Source: an uncultured Colwellia sp.
GTDB taxonomy: Bacteria > Pseudomonadota > Gammaproteobacteria > Enterobacterales > Alteromonadaceae
Length of the DNA stretch: 64,000 nt
Reading direction: 5' to 3'
Assembly: GCA_913061475.1 (NCBI GenBank)
Contig: CAJXUN010000006.1
Coordinates: 1-64,000 of the forward strand
Below are positions 55,841 to 64,000 of the stretch, piece by piece; the stretch's first letter is position 1; every line of letters starts with the position of its first letter. The notes under the pieces are model-generated. The model did no database searches. It was not told the origin of the DNA and worked only from the letters and a program-made list of their open reading frames with translations. The translations under genes and the position numbers were made by a program.

Positions 55841-56470
55841 AACTAACTCCTGAATATATTGCTGTATGTAGTTCTGAGTATGAAACTGCTCACCTTACGG
55901 GTGGCGGTGCCATTAAATTTAAATAAGATAGAAAGTCATTTAATGATCAAACAACTGTCTGAAATAAGTAACCTGTTTACCTACGCTTTTATCGGCCTGT
56001 CAAACGAAGCATGCTATCAAAACATGATATTTATTCGCATTCATTAAGCCACCGATTAGCATTTTTTAAGCCTTTTGCCATATACAAACTAAACACTCAA
56101 CACACTGTCAAACCACATAATACCTTTGGTAATAACTAAACAGCTAAAACCCTAAGTAAGAGCGCTTTATCTCTCAAATAAATATCATATAAATTTGCTA
56201 TATAGTTCTGTAGCACGAACGACTGACTTAGTTAAAACCTAGAATAACAAGACTTCAAGATACTAACCAAAACAAATATGACTGTCAACCAATTTGACGA
56301 TACTGGTAATAACTATAAGCATATAAAAGTCATTTTAAATACAGTAAAAGAAAATTATTAGGTCAATATGTTTTTGGCGAAGTGCAGATCCCTTCAAAAA
56401 CAGCAGAAAAACAGCCTGACCAATATAACGCTATAAACTGGCTAATAATGAATGCAAATGTTTTACTAAA
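55841..56470. promoter_or_regulatory. Upstream region of the reductase with two candidate regulator sites
   Basis: Two similar composite motifs occur: TGTCAAACCA plus TTGGTAATAAC (56106-56136) and TGTCAACCAA plus CTGGTAATAAC (56283-56313), spaced 177 bases apart. They match the motifs near the PL6 operon and TonB receptor. The rest of this gene-free stretch is AT-rich; I see no convincing gene in it. Confidence 0.4.
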
Positions 56471-56511
56471 AAATAAAAAACGCAGTATTAACTTACGTTA
56501 AATACTGCGTT
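56471..56511 (-). terminator. Terminator after the alginate-locus TonB receptor
   Basis: AACGCAGTATT (56479-56489) pairs with AATACTGCGTT (56501-56511) around an 11-base loop; on the minus strand it runs into TTTTTTATTTTTT. It lies 69 bases past the receptor stop. Confidence 0.8.
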
Positions 56512-56580
56512 ACTTTTAGTATGTTAAAAACACTATGATGAATCGCTAAAGACATCGCTAGGTTATTGCTCTAGCACTTA

Positions 56581-59499
56581 CTAGAACTTAGCACGAACAC
56601 CAATACTGTATCGGCGATCTGCTTCAGTGTACTTCCAACTACTGCCAAGCTCAGACGAAAATATTGACGGTTCGCCTGTTAAGTTAGTTGCATTACCGAC
56701 TAAAGTGAAATGCTCATTGATGTCCCAGCTTGCTGAAAAATCCAATTGCCCTCTATCTTCACGATAGTTGTTACCGTATACCGAGTCATCAGCACCGATA
56801 GCGCCTGTTGAATCAATTGACTCAACGCGTTTTTCGTCTTCAGTATCTAAGAAGCGATCACGGTAGTTATAGGCTAAGCGAGTTGATACACCTTCATATT
56901 CCCAAAACACTTGCAGGTTGTAGGTGTTTTTCGAGATATCAAGTAGTGGATTTCCGTTAGGTTGCTCACTATCAGCATAGGTATAGTTCGCACTAACACC
57001 TAAACCAGAGAAGGCACCAGGTAAGAAGTCAAAAAATTGTTGATAACCAATTTCGAAACCTTTAACTTTACCATTTTCACCATTGGTATCTTTTTCAGTA
57101 TCAATACCTGTAAGACCCGCATCTCGTAATGACGCAACATGAGCTTCACCTTCGGCATTGTTTGCAAAATCTGCTGCGCTCGAGAAAATCAAATCGCTAT
57201 TGTTGACGCCTGCGGCATCAAGCTGGCAAACGTTTTCCCATTCAGTGACATTTTGACCTGATGTTGCAGCATTAGCGAAACAAGTAGATTCAGTACTTAA
57301 GAATGATTCAACGTCTTTATAAAATACCGCGAACGATAGCATATTACCTTGACCAAAATAGTGCTCTAAAGACAAATCATACTGAGTAGCACGGAAAGGT
57401 TCTAAATCAATTGACCCTTGATCAGCAGTAACAATTGAATTATCAATATCAAATGCGGGGCTTAACTGGCCAAAATCGGCTCGACGCATAACTTTTGCTG
57501 CCGCGAAACGAACAACCGTGTCGTCTGTCGCATTATAAGTAACGTTTAAGCTCGGTAAGAAGTCACTGTAATCGTTTTTGCCATTTACTTTAGCGCCGTC
57601 ACGAATGACCGCAGATTCAAGATCAGTTTGAATGTAGCGACCACCAATAATAGCGGTTATATCATCAAAATCTAAATGAGCTGATAGATAAATCGCCTTG
57701 GTATCTTCAGTGATATCGCGATAAGCACCTTCGTTTTCAACTAAGTTATCGGCTAAGCTACCTGTTGTTGCTAAGTTCGTCCCAGCAAGTAATTGCTGAA
57801 GTTGCGCGTAAGCATTTGCAGGGTTAGTTAAACCGTTGAAGTTAGCAAAGCTGAGTAAATCATTTTGGCCAGACAAACCAAGTTGCTCAAATGAGTTATT
57901 ATGACTAAGCGTCGTAAAACTATTCGCAAATGCAGCATTGTAATCATCAATCCATAATGTCGCCAATGAGCCATCAGAATCATTGAATGCATTCTTGTAA
58001 ATGTCTTTTATTTCTTCTTTATATTCTTCATAAACATATTCACGTTCGGTTAAACGAACACCTGCTTTTAATGAAGACACCCACCCAACACCTAAAGGCT
58101 CATCAATACTGATATCAAATCGCACGGCTGTTTCGTCATTATTAGTAATTTTTTCTTCGGTCTTAAAAGTACGCAATGCTAAGTTATCTGCGCTCGTAAA
58201 GGCACTTGGATCTGAATGAATGATACTTGGGAGTCTATCGCCTGATTGAGAGAAAACACCATCATAAGTATGCGTATTACCTGTTGAACGCTCAATAGGT
58301 CGTAAGGTAAATTCAGAATCAGGTCTAAAGCTTTCTGAAGATGCAACCGCAACTTCACCTGAGACTATTATCCCATCTGAAATAGTCCACTCACCGCCAA
58401 AGGCATGAGAATAAGCATCTGTTTCGCGAAAGTCACTATAGGTTTTAGGAATCGCAAAGTCATTGGTTAAAGTGTAATTATTGAGCTGACCATTTGCATC
58501 TTGAGTTGTGCTAGCATCAGTTTCTAGTGAGCCGCCAACCGCTATAATTGAATTACCTTTCTGTGTACCCGAACGTTTTGTGCCATTCAAGTCAAGATAT
58601 AACATGCCTTCACCAGACTGAGGTGCCCACTGAAACGACAGGTTTAATGCCGTACGCTTGCGGCTTTCAACATATTGCTCTACCGTGTGCTGATCTCTAA
58701 CAATAAAATTTCCGCTCTCGGTATTTGCCGTCATGCCATCAACATCGATATCTTGTGGCTTAACACGACTAAAAAATTCGTCTTGACGAATTTCACGATC
58801 TTGGTACGAAAGCATGGCTAGTGCGCCGAATGTGCCGGCATCGCCAAGATTCCAATTATTACCAACTGAGCCACTAAATATAGGTGCCCAATTCTCAGTT
58901 TTATCAGCGAATTCCCCATCTAATGAAAATGCTGCTGTTAGCTTTTCTAACTCTAACGGACGCACTGTTTTAAGACTAACAGTACCACCTAGTGCACCTT
59001 CAATCATGTCAGCAGTCGGCGATTTAACAACCTCTACTGCCTTTAAGAAACTTGACGGAAAATCTTGCAGGCTGATACCATCACGAGAATCACCGATAGT
59101 TGAGCGACCATTTAATTCAACACGGTTTTGAGGTAAACCACGAATTGAAACGCTATCACCAACACCAAAGTCACTATTGATTGAAACACCTGTTATACGT
59201 TGAAGCGCCTCAGCGATGTTGTTATCAGGGAGTTTGCCAATATCTTCGGCAACAATTGCATCAACAATTCTTCCATCAGTACGCTTGAGTAGTGCCGCTG
59301 CTTTAAGACTACCAAGCATACCTTTAACTTCGATGACTTCGATATCATCGTTTTTTACTTGCTCTTCAGCCATAGCTGAAAATGGTAATGCTAAACCTAA
59401 GCAAGCAATAGATAAGTTTGTCCGAATATTTTTTGCCATGAATAATTGCTGAACAGTAGCAGCAAGCTTGGTTTTTCTCATTGTAATTATGTTTTTCAT
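56581..59499 (-). CDS. TonB-dependent receptor, probably for alginate oligosaccharides
   Basis: 972 residues from ATG 59499 (GGGG ribosome site; an in-frame GTG three codons earlier is possible). The long basic N-terminus and signal peptide (to about residue 45, 'FSAMAEEQ') precede a TonB box-like 'IEVIEVKG', the plug ('KLPDNNIAEALQRITGVSINSDFGVGDSVSIRGLPQNRVELNGRS') and a large barrel ending 'RRYSIGVRAKF'. The plug matches the carbohydrate-uptake type of marine gammaproteobacteria. Position next to the DEH reductase and shared candidate operators suggest alginate oligomers as substrate. Confidence 0.88.
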   Translation of the reverse strand: MKNIITMRKTKLAATVQQLFMAKNIRTNLSIACLGLALPFSAMAEEQVKNDDIEVIEVKGMLGSLKAAALLKRTDGRIVDAIVAEDIGKLPDNNIAEALQRITGVSINSDFGVGDSVSIRGLPQNRVELNGRSTIGDSRDGISLQDFPSSFLKAVEVVKSPTADMIEGALGGTVSLKTVRPLELEKLTAAFSLDGEFADKTENWAPIFSGSVGNNWNLGDAGTFGALAMLSYQDREIRQDEFFSRVKPQDIDVDGMTANTESGNFIVRDQHTVEQYVESRKRTALNLSFQWAPQSGEGMLYLDLNGTKRSGTQKGNSIIAVGGSLETDASTTQDANGQLNNYTLTNDFAIPKTYSDFRETDAYSHAFGGEWTISDGIIVSGEVAVASSESFRPDSEFTLRPIERSTGNTHTYDGVFSQSGDRLPSIIHSDPSAFTSADNLALRTFKTEEKITNNDETAVRFDISIDEPLGVGWVSSLKAGVRLTEREYVYEEYKEEIKDIYKNAFNDSDGSLATLWIDDYNAAFANSFTTLSHNNSFEQLGLSGQNDLLSFANFNGLTNPANAYAQLQQLLAGTNLATTGSLADNLVENEGAYRDITEDTKAIYLSAHLDFDDITAIIGGRYIQTDLESAVIRDGAKVNGKNDYSDFLPSLNVTYNATDDTVVRFAAAKVMRRADFGQLSPAFDIDNSIVTADQGSIDLEPFRATQYDLSLEHYFGQGNMLSFAVFYKDVESFLSTESTCFANAATSGQNVTEWENVCQLDAAGVNNSDLIFSSAADFANNAEGEAHVASLRDAGLTGIDTEKDTNGENGKVKGFEIGYQQFFDFLPGAFSGLGVSANYTYADSEQPNGNPLLDISKNTYNLQVFWEYEGVSTRLAYNYRDRFLDTEDEKRVESIDSTGAIGADDSVYGNNYREDRGQLDFSASWDINEHFTLVGNATNLTGEPSIFSSELGSSWKYTEADRRYSIGVRAKF

Positions 59500-59508
59500 C
59501 TTCCCCAC

Positions 59509-60012
59509 CTTGGATTTTAAGTCTAATAATTATTCAAAGCTTTATGTCAGCCTTTGTTATTTTTTAAATTAACGACACCGTAAACTAACCAATTAAAAAC
59601 ACATAGTCAACACATAGGCATTACCAAACACAGCAAAAAACAAGATTGCAAATACAAATTGGTAATAACATAAGGCATTACCACAAGGATTTCCAATAGT
59701 TACAGCTTAGGCAGCACGCAAAAATATTTTTAGTTTTTATTTAAAGCGATAATAGTGAATTTTGTATATTGAGCATAACGTGACATGTCAAACTAAAGAA
59801 TTAGTCGATTACCAACACTAAGGCGCGCTATTATTAGCTAAATTGTGCCGTAATAAACGTTAAAAGCTGTGTTTGTGCCAAGGAGAATTATCTATTCAAT
59901 AGCGAATTACTGCGCGTAAAAATGCATGTATTACGTGTTGAGTAGCGCTTACTTATAGCGAGTTAACGCTAAATATTATAAAGGTGTAAACATAGGTTAT
60001 AGTTGATTTTAA
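59509..60012. promoter_or_regulatory. Upstream region of the TonB receptor with candidate regulator sites
   Basis: GTCAAC (59606-59611) and ATTACCAA (59620-59627), TTGGTAATAAC (59659-59669) and CATTACCA (59676-59683) lie 110-185 bases before the receptor start. TTGGTAAT and ATTACCA face each other as an imperfect palindrome. The remainder, up to the histidine-kinase stop, shows nothing else to me. Confidence 0.4.
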
Positions 60013-63000
60013 TCAGCTGAGTAATTGACGCATCATACGCTTTAAAGCGAGTGACTTTACGGGTTTACGTAAAAATAGGAACTCAGCATCGCTGGTATGC
60101 TGACGCACACTTTCGGAAGGATCTGCAGAACAAATTATCGCCGGTTGCCGCCATTGCTGTGCTGTCATCATAGCAACCACTAAATCGACACCATTTTGAC
60201 CATAATCTAGGTGATAGTCAGCAATAATAATATTGGGTAACGTTTTTCCATCTGCTAATGCTAATTGGCAAGAGGGCTGGTCATGGGCAGTAACCACACG
60301 ACAGCCCCAATCAATCAGTTGTGATGCCATAGCCGTTAGCATTAACTCATCATTATCGATCAGTAATACCACAACATTATTAAACGGTTTGTCTGGTGAT
60401 GTTTCAGCTAAAGCATCAACGGCTTTATTTATTTTCAGCTTATTGTTTGTTGGCAAGTTAACGGTTGCTACTTCAGTAGCACTAACCCTGGGTATTTCAA
60501 TGCTAAAACAGGTGCCCTTCCCTACCTCTGATTTAAGCACAATGGAAAGCCCTAACAATTGTGCTATGCGCTCAGATATAGCTAAACCTAAACCAAGTCC
60601 CGGTATTTCTCGGTTTTGCTCTAAGCGTTCAAACTCACGAAAGATAGCTTTTTGTTGTGCTAAGGCAATACCTGGGCCGTTATCCCAAACTTCAACGCGG
60701 ATCATGGTTTTAGTGCGTCGTATACCTAATAAAATACGATTGCGCATACCAGCTTTATCACCACGTTTATCATCACAATAATGCACAGCGTTCGACAAAA
60801 AGTTTTGTATTATCCGCCTAAGCATGCGCTTATCAGAATGCACCACACATTGACTAAATTGATAAGAAAAGTCGATATCAGCTTGTTCAGTTAAGGCGAT
60901 AAATTCATTTTTAAGTGGATTTAACAAATCATCAAGAGCAAATTGGCTTTTTTCTATCTTTTCTGAGCTGTTATCCAAGCGAGAAATTTCCACTAAATCT
61001 GACAATAGCGCCTCTACCACATTTAACGAGTCATCAATATGCTCAGCTAATGCAACTAATTCAGCTCCTTGAACCTTCTTTTTTAACATCGAAGTAAATA
61101 ACGACAGCGCATTAAAAGGTTGCATTAAATCATGACTAGCGGCGGCTAAAAATCGACTTTTACTGCTATTAGCCGCTTCCGCTTCAGCTTTCGCTTTTTG
61201 CAATTCTTCGGTTCTGCTCTCAACACGTTTTTCAAGATTTTCATTGGCTTTGAGTAACGCTTTTTCTGCTTCAATATGAGCAGTTATATCCGAAAAAGTA
61301 CTAACAAAGCCGCCACCAGGCATCGACTGACCACGAATTTCTAATACCATACCATTCGGCATTTTACGCTGAAAGTGATGACTGTCGCCATTTTTCATAT
61401 GAGCAATACGTTTGGCGATCATCTGCTCGCTATTGTAATGACCAGAAATAATGCCTCGAGCTATATTGTGTTTTAGCAAGGTTTCAATCGGCAAACCCGC
61501 TTGAACAAATCCTTCAGGATAATCTAGTAAGTGGATATAGCGCTGATTCCACGCGACTAATCTCATGTCGGCATCAACTACACTAATACCTTGCTCGATA
61601 TTTTCAACACCTGATTGCAATAATTCGCGGTTAAAGCGAAACATCTGATTTGCTTCATCAACGATACTGACGACATCTTCTAATGGCATTTTTTCTGACG
61701 TGGAAGCCGCTTTCATCACCATACGTGTTGAAGCCGAGCCCAAGACACCAGAAAGTTGCAAACGGGTATATTCAACTAAATTTAGCGGCTCAGTATCTAG
61801 ATTAATCGGGTTAGATTTAGCAACTTTCATAAAGGCATCAGCGGCGCCTTTATCAATAAAACGCAACAATAAACTGTAGAGATCTTCGGTGCTGAGCTTG
61901 CGTTCAAATTTATGTTGACTTTTACGAATGAAAATATCGGCTTGTAGTTTTTCACCAACGCTACGATGTGTTAACAGTGATACTGCAACAAAACAAACGA
62001 TGTTGCTGATTAAGCTATAAAACACACCATGACTGGTTAAATCGAGGAAGTCTAAACCGAAAAGCGCGGTGGGCTTAAGCCAGGTAATAGCAAAGACCCC
62101 CTCTTGTACCCAAGCTAAGTTCGGCGCAATAATAGGTAGCAGCAAAGTAAAAAACCATACTAAGCTGCCAACAATCAAACCGGTTAGTGCCCCCTTACCA
62201 TTAGCTTTACGCCAATATAGTGCACCAATAATCGCCGGAGAAAATTGTGATAATAAAACAAACGACAGTAAACCAATGCTAGCTAAGTGGCTTTGTTGAT
62301 TAATGCTGCGTTCAAACGCAAAGGCAAATAACAAAATAGCGGCAATCGCTAAACGACGTTGCTTTAACAGTAAACCCGAAAATTGTGGGGCTCCCGCTTT
62401 AGTGAACCATTTAAACTTCAACGTTAACGGGGTGATCACTTCAGTTGAAATCATGGTACTTAGCACAATAGCTGAGACAATCACCATGCTAGTTGCCGCA
62501 GCTAAACCACCAATATAAACAATGATACCCAGCCAAGCCTGCTGAAAAAATAATGGTAAGGTAAGGACATAGGTATCAGCATCAACACTGCCACCCGGAA
62601 AAGTGACTAAACCCGCAATAGCGATTGGTAAAACAAAAATATTAATGAGAATAAAATACAGCGGAAATAGCCAACGCGCAGTTTTTAGTTCATCGGGATG
62701 ATGATTTTCAATCATCATCATATGGAATTGCTGTGGTAATACAAAAATGGTTATTGCACCCAGTATCGCTTGTGCTACCGCAAGATATACAGAATTATCC
62801 TCGGTAAATAATCGATGACTTTGCTGCTGCGCCGCTAGGTCGGCAAAACCATCAAAAACAAAAAATGTCGCAAAGATACCAACAATGGTTAATGCGAATA
62901 ACTTTACCACCGAACTAAACGCTATCGCTAAAACTAAGCCCTGATTTTGCTTACTAGCGGCTATTTGTCGAGTACCAAATAAAATACTAAACACAATCAG

Positions 63001-63498
63001 TACCACGGTAACAACGAATGCTGTACTTATACCGGATTGAAAGGTGCCGGTAAGTAAATCAAAACTGGTACTGATCGCACGTAACTGCAAGGCGATATAG
63101 GGAACGGTGCCTGCCAAAGCGATCAACGCAACGGTAATCGCTATTTTAGGCGAGCGGTCGTAGCGAAATGCAATAAAGTCCGCGATTGAAGTCAGATTTT
63201 GCCGTTTAATAATGTTTAACATTTTTAACAGCATTGGCCACGCCAACACTAGACACAGCATTGAGCCAATATAAATTGGAGCAAGCCAAGCGCCGGTGGT
63301 TGCTGCTTGTCCGACGGTGCCATAAAAAGCCCAAGACGTGCAACTTACCGCTAACGATAAACTATACACCCAAGGTTTACAGCGCCATTGCTCTGGTGAC
63401 TGATTTTGCCCTTTGTAAGCGACTAAAAACAATAAACAAAGATAACCAACGGAGAGAATGGTAACCAACCACGTATCAATAGATAACCAAGCTAACAA
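60013..63498 (-). CDS. CrbS-type hybrid histidine kinase fused to a sodium:solute symporter
   Basis: 1161 residues. An SSS-family transporter with about 13 helices (1 to about 520) is followed by a linker, a PAS domain (about 635-750, 'IEQGISVVDADMRLVAWNQRYIHLLDYPEGF'), a HisKA box with H789 ('ASHDLMQPFNAL'), HATPase motifs ('NFLSNAVHYC', 'VWDNGPGIA', 'GLGLGLAISERIA'), and a C-terminal receiver with D1094 ('IIADYHLDYG'). This architecture matches CrbS/MxtR, which senses acetate or related acids and controls acs through a LuxR-type regulator. It is divergent from a transporter gene. Confidence 0.92.
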   Translation of the reverse strand: MLAWLSIDTWLVTILSVGYLCLLFLVAYKGQNQSPEQWRCKPWVYSLSLAVSCTSWAFYGTVGQAATTGAWLAPIYIGSMLCLVLAWPMLLKMLNIIKRQNLTSIADFIAFRYDRSPKIAITVALIALAGTVPYIALQLRAISTSFDLLTGTFQSGISTAFVVTVVLIVFSILFGTRQIAASKQNQGLVLAIAFSSVVKLFALTIVGIFATFFVFDGFADLAAQQQSHRLFTEDNSVYLAVAQAILGAITIFVLPQQFHMMMIENHHPDELKTARWLFPLYFILINIFVLPIAIAGLVTFPGGSVDADTYVLTLPLFFQQAWLGIIVYIGGLAAATSMVIVSAIVLSTMISTEVITPLTLKFKWFTKAGAPQFSGLLLKQRRLAIAAILLFAFAFERSINQQSHLASIGLLSFVLLSQFSPAIIGALYWRKANGKGALTGLIVGSLVWFFTLLLPIIAPNLAWVQEGVFAITWLKPTALFGLDFLDLTSHGVFYSLISNIVCFVAVSLLTHRSVGEKLQADIFIRKSQHKFERKLSTEDLYSLLLRFIDKGAADAFMKVAKSNPINLDTEPLNLVEYTRLQLSGVLGSASTRMVMKAASTSEKMPLEDVVSIVDEANQMFRFNRELLQSGVENIEQGISVVDADMRLVAWNQRYIHLLDYPEGFVQAGLPIETLLKHNIARGIISGHYNSEQMIAKRIAHMKNGDSHHFQRKMPNGMVLEIRGQSMPGGGFVSTFSDITAHIEAEKALLKANENLEKRVESRTEELQKAKAEAEAANSSKSRFLAAASHDLMQPFNALSLFTSMLKKKVQGAELVALAEHIDDSLNVVEALLSDLVEISRLDNSSEKIEKSQFALDDLLNPLKNEFIALTEQADIDFSYQFSQCVVHSDKRMLRRIIQNFLSNAVHYCDDKRGDKAGMRNRILLGIRRTKTMIRVEVWDNGPGIALAQQKAIFREFERLEQNREIPGLGLGLAISERIAQLLGLSIVLKSEVGKGTCFSIEIPRVSATEVATVNLPTNNKLKINKAVDALAETSPDKPFNNVVVLLIDNDELMLTAMASQLIDWGCRVVTAHDQPSCQLALADGKTLPNIIIADYHLDYGQNGVDLVVAMMTAQQWRQPAIICSADPSESVRQHTSDAEFLFLRKPVKSLALKRMMRQLLS

Positions 63499-63627
63499 AT
63501 TTATTCCTTTGTATAAAACTCATCAGACTCATCTATGACTCACTCAGTGAGTCTTGATCGGTTCGATGTAACGGCATTTTACGCTTTTATTGACTAGCAT
63601 ATCACGGCTGGTTGTCGGTTGTAGTGC

Positions 63628-63665
63628 ACTAAGGTAGTACTTATTTCCCTAACGTCCTAAGGTAG
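63628..63665. promoter_or_regulatory. Direct repeat CTAAGGTAGT spaced by 28 bases
   Basis: CTAAGGTAGT occurs at 63628-63637 and 63656-63665, with CTAACGT between, in the divergent promoter region. The spacing of nearly three helical turns is compatible with a dimeric regulator binding one face, but no factor is known for it. Confidence 0.35.
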
Positions 63666-63705
63666 TCTAGCCATTCGTTGTTTATCAGTTTAAAAGTTAT
63701 CATAG

Positions 63706-64000
63706 ATGAAAATCACTAACAAATATTTAGTTGAAGCTATTGTTTTCTTTAGTTATGTTTTATTCGCCATGGCTTGGGTCGGTGGCACTGCTAGCATGCA
63801 AAACATTATGCTTTCACTTGATGTTCACAGCTTAGCTTCAGCAAGTTTTATTAGTGGCGCGGTCACCTTAGCGAAAATTGTCGGTACTTTCATTGCCGCC
63901 TGGATAGCGATAAAGCTCGGTATTAAATATGCGTTTTTTATTTCCAGCCTACTTATTACCATTGGTTTACTAACGCCGTACGCACCAAATTATGAATTAC
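63706..64000 (+). CDS. MFS transporter, 5' part only
   Basis: 98 codons are inside the window and the gene runs off the end. It opens 'MKITNKYLVEAIVFFSYV' and has three hydrophobic segments ('IVFFSYVLFAMAWVGG', 'FISGAVTLAKIVGTFIAAWIAI', 'YAFFISSLLITIGLLTPYA'), the pattern of an MFS N-terminal half. The substrate is unknown. It is divergent from the CrbS-like kinase. Confidence 0.75.
   Translation, partial: MKITNKYLVEAIVFFSYVLFAMAWVGGTASMQNIMLSLDVHSLASASFISGAVTLAKIVGTFIAAWIAIKLGIKYAFFISSLLITIGLLTPYAPNYEL

Noticed and set aside
55859-56047. 62-codon plus-strand frame upstream of the reductase
   Set aside because: No ribosome site, low-complexity hydrophobic residues and overlap with the probable promoter region; composition is that of random sequence.
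60233-60781. 182-codon frame antisense to the hybrid kinase
   Set aside because: It is the shadow of the HATPase and receiver coding sequence, with Ser/Lys-rich composition typical of antisense frames.

Overview
This window looks like chromosomal DNA of a low-GC marine gammaproteobacterium of the Alteromonadales, most likely a Colwelliaceae member (Colwellia/Thalassotalea-like). The reasons are the gene complements and orders (ybgC-tolQRAB-pal, ruvCAB, aspS, cmoAB, seqA-pgm, ybfF-ybfE-fldA-fur), the many TonB-dependent receptors, and a complete alginate-utilisation locus. This taxonomic call is an inference from content; no rRNA gene is present.

Layout. 1-8.6 kb: housekeeping on the minus strand, with the Tol-Pal envelope operon, Holliday-junction genes ruvC-ruvA-ruvB and aspS. 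8.9-14.5 kb: a large membrane diguanylate cyclase with three tandem periplasmic solute-binding domains, cmoA-cmoB (tRNA wobble uridine modification) and a single-domain solute-binding protein. 14.7-19.6 kb: a dGTPase-like HD hydrolase, a Ser/Thr-kinase-like protein overlapping a glyoxalase-fold gene, and a membrane-anchored coiled-coil protein. 19.8-25.2 kb: branched-chain 2-oxoacid dehydrogenase E1a-E1b-E2 and an AstE-like deacylase, separated by a short-repeat array. 25.6-27.9 kb: small accessory genes and recX. 28.1-36.7 kb: pgm-seqA, then ybfF, a DUF2788 gene, ybfE, fldA and fur, with three unrelated genes inserted between fldA and fur. 36.8-45.1 kb: acyltransferase, esterase, TonB receptor, LuxR-type response regulator and several small membrane or regulatory proteins.

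45.2-59.5 kb is an alginate locus. A six-gene minus-strand operon encodes a PL6 lyase, a PL17 oligoalginate lyase, KdgF, an MFS uronate transporter, KDG kinase and KDPG aldolase. A divergent FadR-type GntR regulator, a 3-hydroxyisobutyrate-dehydrogenase-family reductase (probable DEH reductase) and a large TonB-dependent receptor complete the route. Polymer is cut to unsaturated monouronate, which becomes DEH, KDG, KDPG, then pyruvate and glyceraldehyde 3-phosphate. TTGGTAATAAC-like motifs recur in front of all three transcription units and may be the regulator's sites. A 248-bp MITE-like element lies in the locus.

60.0-64.0 kb: an SSS-transporter/PAS/histidine kinase/receiver hybrid of the CrbS type, and the 5' part of an MFS transporter. 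The LuxR-type response regulator at 41.4 kb is a plausible partner.

The least explained items are two orphan plus-strand terminators that look like the ends of unannotated small RNAs sharing a TTGTTAACTC segment, a dispersed short repeat family, the kinase-glyoxalase pair with an unassigned kinase C-terminal half, and an S9 peptidase that has lost its catalytic serine.
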